The notes beneath the pieces were generated by a model. That model was not told the DNA's origin, did not search any database, and saw nothing but the letters and a program-made list of their open reading frames with translations. From the NCBI RefSeq assembly GCF_000972385.1, contig NZ_JXTE01000068.1, forward strand, positions 1 to 45,155: a stretch of DNA of 45,155 nucleotides, written 5' to 3'. This stretch comes from Streptomyces sp. WM6386 (GTDB taxonomy: Bacteria > Actinomycetota > Actinomycetes > Streptomycetales > Streptomycetaceae). The position numbers and the translations under genes were made by a program. This document shows, piece by piece, positions 8,159 through 17,109 of the stretch (its first letter is position 1; every line of letters begins with the position of its first letter).

Positions 8159-8180
8159 CAACTACCCGCGTAGATAGTTG
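8159..8180. promoter_or_regulatory. Nested inverted repeat upstream of phosphoesterase gene
   Basis: CAACTA (8159-8164) and TAGTTG (8175-8180) flank a smaller CTAC/GTAG repeat, 36 nt upstream of the phosphoesterase start. This is a candidate operator; the binding protein is unknown. Confidence 0.3.
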
Positions 8181-8215
8181 CGTTCCCCCGCTTCCAGGCG
8201 GAACCAGGAAAAGGC

Positions 8216-8251
8216 CATGGGCCGGTCAAGGAAATCCTTGACCGGCCCATG
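8216..8251 (-). terminator. Strong terminator after purA
   Basis: A perfect 17-bp inverted repeat (8216-8232 and 8235-8251) with only 2 nt between the arms, starting 10 nt after the purA stop. On the minus strand it is followed by a CCTTTTCC tract, so it looks like a real intrinsic terminator. Confidence 0.85.
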
Positions 8252-8261
8252 TGTGCCGCGC

Positions 8262-9581
<1,320 letters not shown>

Positions 9582-9694
9582 TCAGGGGCGTACGCGACAC
9601 GGCCTTGTGCCTCGTACCCTGGCGACCTGCTTCGGCCACCGACGGCCGTGGTCGGCCGTGAACCCGTCGGACCCGGATGCCCCGGAATAGACGA

Positions 9695-9722
9695 AGCCCC
9701 TGGCGCAATAGCGCAAGGGGCT
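9695..9722. promoter_or_regulatory. Hairpin in the purA / DAGK-like divergent region
   Basis: Twelve-position stem with one G/A mismatch: AGCCCCT(G)GCGC, tetraloop AATA, GCGC(A)AGGGGCT. It lies 150 nt upstream of purA and 34 nt upstream of the plus-strand gene. It could be a 5' leader structure or a leftover terminator. I see no known riboswitch. Confidence 0.4.
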
Positions 9723-9755
9723 CTTGCACAAAGATGCTACCCGAGGAAGCGAGGC

Positions 9756-10607
9756 ATGACCGAGGTGGCGACTTCAGCGACTTCCGATCAGCTGCTGGTG
9801 GTCATCGATCCGGTTGCCCGCAGGATGGACGGGGAATCCGTCCGTATCGCAAAAGACGTGCTCAGCGCGGGTGCGGCCGGGACGAAGGTGTGTCTGCCGG
9901 CCGACCCGGAGGAGTTCGCCCGCGTGCTGGCCCGGCGCGGTTCGCGGCGGCCGGTGGTCGTCGGCGACGACCGGGCGCTGCTGCGGGCGGTGTCCCTGCT
10001 GCACCGCCGACGGGAGCTGGCCGGATGTGTGCTGTCGGTCGTGCCGGTGGGCGGGGTGCTCACCGTCGCGCGGTCCCTGGGCGTGCCCATGGGCGCGGTG
10101 GCGGCGGCGCGGGCGGTCCTGGAAGGGTCGGAACGACGGCTCGATCTGCTGGTCGACGACAGCGACGGCGTGGTCCTGGGCGCGCTGCGGATCCCGCCGC
10201 TCGCTCCGCGGGAGGAGCCGGAGGACGCCGGCCGGCCCTGGCTGCGGACCTGCCAGTCCCTGGTCCGGACCCTGGTGCCGGCCCGTCCGCTCCGGCCCGC
10301 ACAGCCGTCCCCCGTGACCGGCCCCTCCCGGCTGCGGGTCGAGGTGGACGGGGAGATCCTCGTCGACCTGGACCAGCCCGTGGAGGCGGTGTCCGTGTCC
10401 CCGGGGGGTTCCGGGGCGGCGGCGGTGGAGGTGCGGCCGGTGTCGGTGGGCGCGGAGGCGTCGCCCCTGCTGGCCCGTGGGCGGCGGGTGACGGTGTCGG
10501 GGGCGGACTTCCGGTACCGGGCGGACTCGGGCGTGTGGGGGCCGGTACGGAGGCGCACGTGGACGGTGTGGGAGGGGGCGCTGGGGCTGACCCTTCCCGG
10601 GGACTGA
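9756..10607 (+). CDS. Diacylglycerol-kinase-like protein with degenerate active site
   Basis: 283 aa, matching the layout of the DAGK/YegS lipid-kinase family: an alpha/beta N-terminal nucleotide domain (to about residue 150) and a beta-rich C-terminal domain (about 185-283). The hallmark GGDGT loop reads VGDDR here (in VVVGDDRALL), and the GTxNDFA loop reads GGVLTVA. Both loops normally bind ATP, so the kinase activity is doubtful. The later SLGVP and the spacing of strands support the family call. ATG 9756 follows a GAGGAAGCGAGG stretch. It is alone on its strand. It may be a lipid-binding or regulatory relative rather than an enzyme. Confidence 0.7.
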   Translation: MTEVATSATSDQLLVVIDPVARRMDGESVRIAKDVLSAGAAGTKVCLPADPEEFARVLARRGSRRPVVVGDDRALLRAVSLLHRRRELAGCVLSVVPVGGVLTVARSLGVPMGAVAAARAVLEGSERRLDLLVDDSDGVVLGALRIPPLAPREEPEDAGRPWLRTCQSLVRTLVPARPLRPAQPSPVTGPSRLRVEVDGEILVDLDQPVEAVSVSPGGSGAAAVEVRPVSVGAEASPLLARGRRVTVSGADFRYRADSGVWGPVRRRTWTVWEGALGLTLPGD

Positions 10608-10659
10608 TCGGGGTCATGGCGCGGGAGCCCGGGCCGGGTCAGGGGTGGGTCAGGAGGGG

Positions 10660-11109
10660 TCAGGGGTGGGCCTCTCTCCACGCGGTCATCGCCCTGTTCC
10701 ACTCCTCCCCCGACAGCGCCGTCAGCGAGGCCGGGAACAGGCCGTCCTCCTCCTTGGCGATGTGGTGGTGGAGTTCCTGGACCGCCTCGGTCAGCGTCCG
10801 GACGTCGGCCGCGTCGGCGAGGTCCAGCGAGGGCAGCAGCGCGGCGAGCTCGCGGTGCTCGGCGACGAGGGCGGCGATGTGGTCGGCGTATTCCGGATCG
10901 GCCCGCATCACCGCGAACAGCCCGTCCTCCTCACCCCGCCAGTGGCCCTCCAGCTCCCGTGCCATGACCCCGACCAGCTCGCGGGCCCGCCCGAGCTCCC
11001 CGCGCTCCAGCGCCCGCAGGGCGTCCCCCGCGGCGTCGGTGACGCGCTCGTGCTCGGCGATGAACTCTTTGATGAGCGGGATGTCGCGGCAACCGCAGTA
11101 GTGGCACAT
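10660..11109 (-). CDS. Hemerythrin-domain protein with N-terminal cysteine motif
   Basis: 149 aa four-helix HHE/hemerythrin protein. Likely di-iron ligands are H20 in AEHERV, H/E in GHWRGEEDGLF, H in VAEHREL, and the LHHHIAKEEDGLFP segment. Uncommonly, the protein opens with MCHYCGC, giving C2, C5 and C7, which may bind a metal or sense redox state. ATG 11109 is chosen because the hemerythrin domain begins right there; longer in-frame starts add only Pro-rich low-complexity residues. No Shine-Dalgarno is present, so a leaderless mRNA is possible. The likely role is O2, NO or redox sensing, or iron storage. It converges on the DAGK-like gene, separated by a short GGGGTCAGG-repeat spacer. Confidence 0.85.
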   Translation of the reverse strand: MCHYCGCRDIPLIKEFIAEHERVTDAAGDALRALERGELGRARELVGVMARELEGHWRGEEDGLFAVMRADPEYADHIAALVAEHRELAALLPSLDLADAADVRTLTEAVQELHHHIAKEEDGLFPASLTALSGEEWNRAMTAWREAHP

Positions 11110-11161
11110 GGGGTTGTTGTAGGGGAGCGGGGGTGGCGGGGTGGGGAGCGCCACGCGTGGG

Positions 11162-11788
11162 TCAGGACTCGGGCTGGTCGTCGGCCTTCTCGTGGGGACG
11201 CCGCTGAAAGCCATCAGTGTCGAGCTTGCAGCCGAAGGGCTCGGGAATCTGGAGTGACTCGCCGAATGGTTTGGAGAAGCGGACCTCGTAGCCGTTCACG
11301 GACGGAGACCCGAAGACGATGGCCTGCATCTGCTGCATGTCGAGGACCAGGTAGACGGGGACGCCGGACTTGCCATACATCTCGACCTTGTCCGTGAGGT
11401 CATCCTCCCGGGTCGAGGTCGAGGTCGGCTCGGCAACGAAGGAGAGGCCCTCTCCGTCCAGATGGTTGCTGTCGGCGTCATACGTCCGCTCGTGCGCTGC
11501 GTGGATGTCCGGCCCGTATGCCCGCTCGACACCGGGGAACACAAACAGGTTGGGTGCGCGCTCGATGAGGTGACCTTCAGGAAGAGACGGCTCAAGTTGG
11601 CTGCACACCGACCGCATGACGCGGTTGTAGTACCCCTTCGACCGCGGCGACACGACGATGCTCCCCCTGATGATCTCGGCCTTGTAGCCGTCGGGCACAT
11701 GCAGCTCGTCGAGGAGGCACAGGAGCTCCTGGAAGCCGCCATCGGGCTCAGTGCCGCTTATCACCGGTCGCTCTGCCATGAGTGTCAT
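11162..11788 (-). CDS. Uma2-family (DUF820) restriction-endonuclease-like protein
   Basis: 208 aa Uma2-family protein with the PD-(D/E)xK nuclease-like core: an early beta element KAEIIRGSIVVSP, PD in YGPDIHAA, E in FVAEPTSTSTREDD and K in DKVEMYGKSGVPVYLVLD. The family is hugely expanded in cyanobacteria and actinobacteria, and its role is unproven. ATG 11788 has GGGGAGGG in front. It stands alone between the hemerythrin gene and eutC. The middle region has slightly lower G/C at third positions than its neighbours, which may mean later acquisition. Confidence 0.87.
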   Translation of the reverse strand: MTLMAERPVISGTEPDGGFQELLCLLDELHVPDGYKAEIIRGSIVVSPRSKGYYNRVMRSVCSQLEPSLPEGHLIERAPNLFVFPGVERAYGPDIHAAHERTYDADSNHLDGEGLSFVAEPTSTSTREDDLTDKVEMYGKSGVPVYLVLDMQQMQAIVFGSPSVNGYEVRFSKPFGESLQIPEPFGCKLDTDGFQRRPHEKADDQPES

Positions 11789-11823
11789 GATGCGCCCTCC
11801 CCTCGATGCAAACCAGCTGCAAC

Positions 11824-12582
11824 TCAGAGTAGTCGATTCATCACATCAGCGTGATCGGAATCGTCCTTCAACCCCCCCCCCGTAACCCCCAGCTCCCGCG
11901 CCCTCCCCATCAACCCCGCCAACTTCCCCGCCGCCCCCTCGTACGTCAGCCCCAGCGGCGGCCGGATGTTGGACAAGCAGTTCCGGTCGGCGTCCGTGGT
12001 CACCCCCGGCGCCGGCCGGTATGTCAGATACGCCCCCAGCGAGTCCGCCGCCGACATCCCGGGCCGTTCCCCCACCAGCACGACCACCATCTGCGCGCCC
12101 ATCGCCGCCCCGACGTCGTCCCCCAGCGCGACCCGGGCCTGCTCGGCCAGCACGACAGGGGCGATCCGCCACCCCGTCAGGAGCGCCACCGTCGCGCGCA
12201 CCACCGCCGCCGCGTGCTCGTGCACCGCCCGGCTGGACAGCCCGTCCGCGACGACGAACGCCACGTCCCACTCCCCCACCGGCAGATGCGCCCGGTCGGT
12301 GGGATCGAGCCGGCGGCCCAGATCGGGTCGCTGGAGATACGTCAGCCGGTCACCGGCCGCACTGCGGACCCGTACCGTCGGCATCCCCGGCAGCCCCGCC
12401 GCGACCGTGTCCGGCTCGAACGGCGAGTGCACCGCGTCCCGGGCCGCCGCGTGCGCGGTCTGGAGCTCCAGGCGGTGCCGGGTCGGCAGCGCGGAGCCGG
12501 AGCGGCCGAGGCCGATGCGGGCCTGGGTGCGGCGGCGCAGCGAGACCCACAAATCGTCGTTGCCCAGGGCCAGTTCACTCAT
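11824..12582 (-). CDS. eutC: Ethanolamine ammonia-lyase small subunit
   Basis: Small subunit of the adenosylcobalamin-dependent lyase that splits ethanolamine into acetaldehyde and ammonia. About 252 aa. The EutC core is clear: SGSALPTRHRLELQTAHAAARDAVH, 'FVVADGLSSRAVHEHA', 'GERPGMSAADSLGAYLTYRPAPG', 'DRNCLSNIRPPL'. The ATG at 12582 overlaps the eutB stop as ATGA, so the two subunits are translationally coupled. Near the 3' end is a run of ten G on the coding strand (11872-11881), encoding the TGGGLK stretch. A slip there would change the last 15 or so residues. Confidence 0.96.
   Translation of the reverse strand: MSELALGNDDLWVSLRRRTQARIGLGRSGSALPTRHRLELQTAHAAARDAVHSPFEPDTVAAGLPGMPTVRVRSAAGDRLTYLQRPDLGRRLDPTDRAHLPVGEWDVAFVVADGLSSRAVHEHAAAVVRATVALLTGWRIAPVVLAEQARVALGDDVGAAMGAQMVVVLVGERPGMSAADSLGAYLTYRPAPGVTTDADRNCLSNIRPPLGLTYEGAAGKLAGLMGRARELGVTGGGLKDDSDHADVMNRLL
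11872..11881. repeat. Ten-base homopolymer inside eutC
   Basis: Run of ten C on the plus strand (ten G in eutC), close to the gene's 3' end. It is prone to slippage or to sequencing error. Confidence 0.8.
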
Positions 12583-13958
12583 GCCGCGAGCTCCTTTCCG
12601 ATGGCCGTCAGTGCGTGGGAGCCGACCTCGCGGATGCCGCCGCGTTCGTCCAGCAGACCCATCGAGTCCAGCCACGCCTCGAACTCCGGCGCCGGGCGCA
12701 GCCCCAGCACCTCTCGCAGGTACAACGCGTCGTGGTACGAGGCCGATTGGTAGTTCAGCATGATGTCGTCGCCGCCCGGCGTGCAGATCACGAAGGAGGC
12801 ACCGGCGACACCGAGCATGGTCAGCATGGTCGCCACGTCGTCGTCATCGGCGTCCGCGTGGTTGGTGTAGCAGATGTCCAGGCCCATCGGCAGACCGAGC
12901 AGCTTGCCGCAGAAGTGGTCCTCCAGGGCGGCGCGGAGGATCTGGCGGCCGTCGTACAGGTACTCCGGGCCGATGAAGCCGACGACCGTGTTGACCAGCA
13001 GCGGGTCATAGCGCCGTGCCACCGCGTACGCCCTCGCCTCCACCGTCTGCTGGTCCACCCCGTGGTGCGCTTCGGCGGAGAGCGCGGCGCCCTGGCCGGT
13101 CTCGAAGTACATGACGTTCCGGCCGACCGTGCCGCGCTCCAGCTTCAGCGCGGCCTCGTACGCCTCGTCGAGCAGGCCCAGGGTCACGCCGAAGGACGCG
13201 TTCGCCGCCTGCGTTCCCGCGATCGACTGGAAGACCAGGTCCACCGGGGTGCCGCGCTCCATCAGGTCCACGCTCGTCGTGACGTGGCACAGCACGCAGG
13301 ACTGGGTCGGGATCGCGTACCGCTGGATCACGCCGTCAAGCAGCTCCAGCAGCTCCCGTACCGCCTTCGGGCTGTCCGTCGCCGGGTTGATGCCGATGAC
13401 GGCGTCTCCCGATCCCAGCAGCAGCCCGTCCAGCAGGGCCGCCGCCACACCCGCCGGGTCGTCGGTCGGATGGTTGGGCTGCAGACGGGTCGCGAGCCGC
13501 CCGGGCAGCCCGATCGTGGACCGGAACGCCGTCACGACCCGCACCTTGCGCGCCACCGCCACCAGATCGGCGTTCCCCATGAGCTTGGAGACGGCCGCGA
13601 CCATCTCGGGGGTGAGCCCGGGGGCCACGGCCGTGAGCGCGGGGGAGTCGGCCGTCAGCAGCCACTCCCTGAACTCGCCCACGGTCAGCCCGGCCACCGG
13701 TGCGAAGGCCGCCGCGTCGTGCGTGTCCAGGATCAGCCGGGTCACGTCGTCGGTCTCGTACGGGATCAGCGGCTCGGTCAGGAACGTCGTGAGCGGCACC
13801 TCGGCCAGCGCCCAGCGTGCCGCGACCCGTTGCCGTGCGCTCGTCGCCGCGAGTCCGGCGAGATGGTCGCCGGAGCGCTCCGGGCTCGCGGCGGCGAGGA
13901 GGCGGGCGAGGGAGCCGAAGCGGTGGCGTTCGCCGCCGAGGGTGGACGTGTAGCTCAT
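12579..13958 (-). CDS. eutB: Ethanolamine ammonia-lyase large subunit
   Basis: Catalytic TIM-barrel subunit of ethanolamine ammonia-lyase, 459 aa, a normal length. Recognisable blocks are YTSTLGGERHRFGSLARLLA at the start, 'LIPYETDDVTRLILDTHD', 'GDAVIGINPATDSP', 'QSIAGTQAANASFG', 'FETGQGAALSAEAHHG' and 'DICYTNHADADDDD'. ATG 13958 has no Shine-Dalgarno. A TACGGT box ends 7 nt upstream, suggesting a leaderless transcript; an in-frame TTG at 14015 is less likely. It is coupled to eutC and divergent from the permease gene. No eutA reactivase or microcompartment shell genes are in the window. Confidence 0.97.
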   Translation of the reverse strand: MSYTSTLGGERHRFGSLARLLAAASPERSGDHLAGLAATSARQRVAARWALAEVPLTTFLTEPLIPYETDDVTRLILDTHDAAAFAPVAGLTVGEFREWLLTADSPALTAVAPGLTPEMVAAVSKLMGNADLVAVARKVRVVTAFRSTIGLPGRLATRLQPNHPTDDPAGVAAALLDGLLLGSGDAVIGINPATDSPKAVRELLELLDGVIQRYAIPTQSCVLCHVTTSVDLMERGTPVDLVFQSIAGTQAANASFGVTLGLLDEAYEAALKLERGTVGRNVMYFETGQGAALSAEAHHGVDQQTVEARAYAVARRYDPLLVNTVVGFIGPEYLYDGRQILRAALEDHFCGKLLGLPMGLDICYTNHADADDDDVATMLTMLGVAGASFVICTPGGDDIMLNYQSASYHDALYLREVLGLRPAPEFEAWLDSMGLLDERGGIREVGSHALTAIGKELAA

Positions 13959-13965
13959 ACAGGGG

Positions 13966-13971
13966 ACCGTA
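13966..13971 (-). promoter_or_regulatory. Predicted leaderless -10 box of eutBC
   Basis: TACGGT (minus strand) separated by 7 nt from the eutB ATG, with no ribosome-binding site between. On the other strand of this divergent region, TTGACA at 14009-14014 is a possible -35 of the permease gene, but I see no convincing -10 for it. Confidence 0.4.
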
Positions 13972-14108
13972 CGAGCCACATATTGCCGACAGATTTCTAA
14001 AGGTCTGGTTGACAAACATTTAACGCCCCGAGACCCTTGGCCGACTCATTTCGCCTACAGAGTTCCGGTCCAGCACACCAGCACACCGGTAGGAGAGGGG
14101 CCAGCTCG

Positions 14109-15617
14109 ATGGCAGTGGACGAGGGAGTCGCCCCGGCGGCGAAGACAGACGAAGGCGGCACCGTCCACCGGTTGAAGCCCAACGCCATCGGCCTGCTCGG
14201 CGTGGTCTTCATGGCCGTCGCGACCGCCGCGCCGATCACCGCGATGACGGGCAACGTGCCCTTCATGGTGTCGGCGGGCAACGGCATCGGCGCCCCGGCG
14301 AGCTATCTCGTCGCAATGGTCGTCCTGGCAATCTTTTCCGTCGGCTTCACGTCGATGGCGAAGCACATCACCTCCACCGGAGCCTTCTACGGCTTCATCT
14401 CCTACGGCCTCGGCCGCACGATCGGCCTCGCCTCGGGTCTGCTCGCGACGTTCGCGTACATGGTGTTCGAGCCGGCGCTGATCGGCATCTTCTCGACCTT
14501 CGCGACGACGACCCTGGGCGACCAGACGGGACTTGACATCCCGTGGTGGGCGTTCGCGATCCTGATGCTCGCCGTCAACGCGATGGGCACCTGGTTCGGC
14601 GTGTCCGTCGCCGAGAAGCTGCTCGTGATCCTGCTGGCGACCGAAGTGACGATCCTCGCCGCGATGGCGATCTCGGTCGCCCTGCACGGCGGCGGCCCGG
14701 ACGGCTTCAGCCTCGACCCCGTCAACCCGGTCAACGCCTTCAAGGGCACCAGCGCCGGCCTCGGCCTCTTCTTCGCCTTCTGGTCGTGGGTCGGCTTCGA
14801 GTCGACGGCGATGTACGGCGAGGAGTCGCGCAACCCGAAGAAGATCATCCCCAAGGCCACGATGATCTCCGTCCTGGGCGTCGGCGTCTTCTACGTCTTC
14901 GTCTCCTGGATGGCCATCACGGGCACCGGCCAGTCGTCGGCCGTGAAGGTCGCCACCGAGAACCCGCTCGGCCTGTTCTTCGGCCCGACCGAGCAGTACG
15001 TCGGCCACTGGGCGGTCGACGTCATGCAGTGGCTGATGATCACCGGCTCGCTGGCCTGCGGCATGGCCTTCCACAACTGCGCCGCCCGCTACATGTACGC
15101 GCTGGGCCGCGAGGGCGTCCTGCCGTCCCTGAAGAACACCCTCGGCCGCACCCACGCCCGGCACGGCTCCCCGCACATCGCGGGCCTGGCCCAGACGGTG
15201 GTGACCGCCCTGCTGATCGGCGCGTTCTGGGCCGCGGGCAAGGACCCGTACAACGCGCTCTACGTGCTGCTGGCCATCCTCGGGACGATGGCGATCCTGG
15301 TCGTCCAGGCGGTGTGCTCCTTCGCGGTGCTGGTCTACTTCCGCAAGAACCACCCCGAGAGCCGGCACTGGTTCAGGACCTTCACCGCCCCGCTCGTCGG
15401 CGGCATCGCGATGCTCGCGGTCGTCGTCCTGCTGGTGTCCAACATGGGCGTCGCGGCCGGCGCGGAGTCCGGTTCGCTGGTGCTCAAGGCGACGCCGTGG
15501 ATCGTCGCGCTGATCGCGGCGGGCGGCATCGGCTACGCGCAGTACCTGAAGAAGCGCTCCCCCGAGCGGTACCTGCTGATCGGGCGGACGGTCCTTGAGG
15601 AGACGAAGGAGCGGTAA
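14109..15617 (+). CDS. APC-family amino acid/amine permease, probable ethanolamine permease
   Basis: 502 aa integral membrane transporter of the amino acid-polyamine-organocation family with about 12 hydrophobic segments. The first contains GLLGVVFMAVATAAPITAMTGN, and the conserved helix-6-type 'FFAFWSWVGFESTAMYGEESRNPKKIIP' motif is present. It is divergent from eutBC across 150 nt, so ethanolamine uptake is the likely job, although other amines or amino acids are possible. ATG 14109 is preceded by AGGAGAGGGG. An upstream in-frame start at 14037 adds an unlikely N-terminal extension. Confidence 0.88.
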   Translation: MAVDEGVAPAAKTDEGGTVHRLKPNAIGLLGVVFMAVATAAPITAMTGNVPFMVSAGNGIGAPASYLVAMVVLAIFSVGFTSMAKHITSTGAFYGFISYGLGRTIGLASGLLATFAYMVFEPALIGIFSTFATTTLGDQTGLDIPWWAFAILMLAVNAMGTWFGVSVAEKLLVILLATEVTILAAMAISVALHGGGPDGFSLDPVNPVNAFKGTSAGLGLFFAFWSWVGFESTAMYGEESRNPKKIIPKATMISVLGVGVFYVFVSWMAITGTGQSSAVKVATENPLGLFFGPTEQYVGHWAVDVMQWLMITGSLACGMAFHNCAARYMYALGREGVLPSLKNTLGRTHARHGSPHIAGLAQTVVTALLIGAFWAAGKDPYNALYVLLAILGTMAILVVQAVCSFAVLVYFRKNHPESRHWFRTFTAPLVGGIAMLAVVVLLVSNMGVAAGAESGSLVLKATPWIVALIAAGGIGYAQYLKKRSPERYLLIGRTVLEETKER

Positions 15618-15629
15618 CCCTCCGGGAGT

Positions 15630-16124
15630 TCAGCCTCCGAACGTCTGCTCGCGGTGCACCCGCCACCGCTCCATCATGGCCGAGATCTCGCCTTCGATGA
15701 ACTCGAAGAAGGCGAGCGTCTCGGCCATGCGGCGCCCTGCGGGGGTGTCGCCCCCGAGGCTGTTGACGCCTTCCCGCAGGGCACCTTCCCAGCGCTTGAT
15801 GAGGGCCTCGCGGTTGGTCAGGGCCTCGTACCACTGGTCTCCGTGCACGACGTAGCGCTCCCGGCGCGAGCCGGGCTCCCGCTCACGCGAGACCATGTGC
15901 GTCTGCGCCAGGTAGCGCACCCCACCGGAGACGGCCGCGGGACTGATCTGCAACTGTTCGCCCAGCTCGGTGGAGGTCATCGCGCCCTCGTCGGAGGAGA
16001 GGAGCGCGGCGAAGATCCGGGCGGGCATCCGCTGCATCCCGGCCTCGACGAGCTGCGCCGCGAAGGACTCGACGAACTTCGACACGGCCTCCGCGTCCCG
16101 CCCGCCACCAGCTGCTTCCGTCAT
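15630..16124 (-). CDS. MarR/GbsR-family transcriptional regulator
   Basis: 164 aa winged-helix regulator. The HTH lies at about residues 48-75 (MTSTELGEQLQISPAAVSGGVRYL), followed by a wing with MVSREREPGSRRERYVV. It is divergent from the ABC exporter genes with 73 nt between starts. A near-perfect palindrome (16162-16177) lies between them, so it probably represses the exporter and perhaps itself. A TAGGAT -10-like box ends 6 nt before the ATG, again suggesting a leaderless or very short leader. The effector is likely a drug-like compound exported by the neighbour; this is inferred from context. Confidence 0.9.
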   Translation of the reverse strand: MTEAAGGGRDAEAVSKFVESFAAQLVEAGMQRMPARIFAALLSSDEGAMTSTELGEQLQISPAAVSGGVRYLAQTHMVSREREPGSRRERYVVHGDQWYEALTNREALIKRWEGALREGVNSLGGDTPAGRRMAETLAFFEFIEGEISAMMERWRVHREQTFGG

Positions 16125-16130
16125 GGACTC

Positions 16131-16136
16131 ATCCTA
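16131..16136 (-). promoter_or_regulatory. Predicted -10 box of the MarR/GbsR gene
   Basis: TAGGAT on the minus strand, 6 nt from the ATG at 16124, overlapping the divergent promoter region that holds the palindrome. Confidence 0.35.
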
Positions 16137-16161
16137 ACGGCGATTTTGGCTCTTCTTTAAC

Positions 16162-16177
16162 TTCACAAATTTCTGAA
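16162..16177. promoter_or_regulatory. Palindromic operator between MarR/GbsR gene and ABC exporter
   Basis: TTCACAAATTTCTGAA is a palindrome except for one symmetric position pair (TTCAnAAATTTnTGAA). The A/T-rich core is striking in this GC-rich sequence. The right half-site TTCTGAA recurs at 16189-16195, 18 nt further, directly before the exporter start. Confidence 0.65.
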
Positions 16178-16197
16178 CTAAGCGTACGTTCTGAAGC

Positions 16198-17109
16198 ATG
16201 ACGAAGGCAATCACCGTCTCCGGACTGCACAAGTCGTTCGGCAAGACCCACGCACTCGACGGACTCGACCTGGACGTCGTCACCGGCGAGGTGCACGGCT
16301 TCCTCGGCCCCAACGGCTCCGGCAAGTCCACCACCATCCGTGTCCTGCTCGGCCTGCTGCGCGCCGACTCCGGCGCCGCGCAGGTGCTCGGCCGCGACCC
16401 GTGGGCGGACGCGGTCGAGGTGCACCGCCGGATCGCCTACGTCCCCGGCGACGTCACCCTGTGGCGCAACCTGTCCGGCGGCGAGGTCATCGACCTGTAC
16501 GGCAGGCTGCGCGGCGGCCTCGACACCCGGCGCCGCGCCGAGCTGGTCGAGCGCTTCGAGCTGGACCCGACCAAGAAGGGCCGCACGTACTCCAAGGGCA
16601 ACCGGCAGAAGGTCGCCCTGGTCGCCGCGTTCGCCTCGGACGTCGACCTGCTGATCCTGGACGAGCCGACCTCGGGCCTGGACCCGCTGATGGAGGAAGT
16701 CTTCCAGCGGTGTGTCGAGGAGGAGCGGGACCGGGGCCGTACGGTCCTGCTGTCCTCGCACATCCTCAGCGAGGTCGAGGAGCTCTGCGACCGGGTGAGC
16801 ATCATCCGCAAGGGCCGTACGGTCGAGAGCGGCTCGCTGACCGAACTGCGCCACCTCACCCGGACCAGCGTCACAGCCGAACTCGCGGGCCCGCCCAACG
16901 GGTTGGCGAAACTGCCGGGCGTCCACGACCTGGACGTCCAGGGGAACCGGGTCCGGCTCCAGGTCGACACCGACCAACTCGACGGACTGCTCCGGCAGTT
17001 GAGCGAATCAGGCGTGCGGTCGCTGACCTCGACGCCGCCCACGCTGGAGGAGCTGTTCCTGCGGCACTACCAGGACGAGCACCACCAGGACGAGGCGGTG
17101 GCCCGATGA
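16198..17109 (+). CDS. ABC transporter ATP-binding protein
   Basis: 303 aa ATPase of a drug-type ABC exporter. Walker [10 protein letters not shown] is at 37-45. The signature loop is an unusual YSKGNRQK (131-138) in place of LSGGQ, as seen in several antibiotic exporters. Walker B LLILDEP is at 151-157, and the switch histidine lies in [12 protein letters not shown]. The C-terminal 80 residues form the extra domain typical of DrrA/multidrug types. Its stop overlaps the permease start (ATGA), so the two are one unit. Likely repressed by the divergent MarR/GbsR protein. Confidence 0.95.
   Translation: MTKAITVSGLHKSFGKTHALDGLDLDVVTGEVHGFLGPNGSGKSTTIRVLLGLLRADSGAAQVLGRDPWADAVEVHRRIAYVPGDVTLWRNLSGGEVIDLYGRLRGGLDTRRRAELVERFELDPTKKGRTYSKGNRQKVALVAAFASDVDLLILDEPTSGLDPLMEEVFQRCVEEERDRGRTVLLSSHILSEVEELCDRVSIIRKGRTVESGSLTELRHLTRTSVTAELAGPPNGLAKLPGVHDLDVQGNRVRLQVDTDQLDGLLRQLSESGVRSLTSTPPTLEELFLRHYQDEHHQDEAVAR

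Noticed and set aside
5451..8177. 908-codon plus-strand open frame
   Set aside because: It lies antisense to the sigma factor and phosphoesterase genes, both with clear family motifs and proper starts. High GC makes such long antisense frames common.
16401..17105. Extended 5' end of the ABC permease frame
   Set aside because: The upstream 235 codons lie inside the ATPase gene in another frame. The permease begins at ATG 17106, overlapping the ATPase stop.
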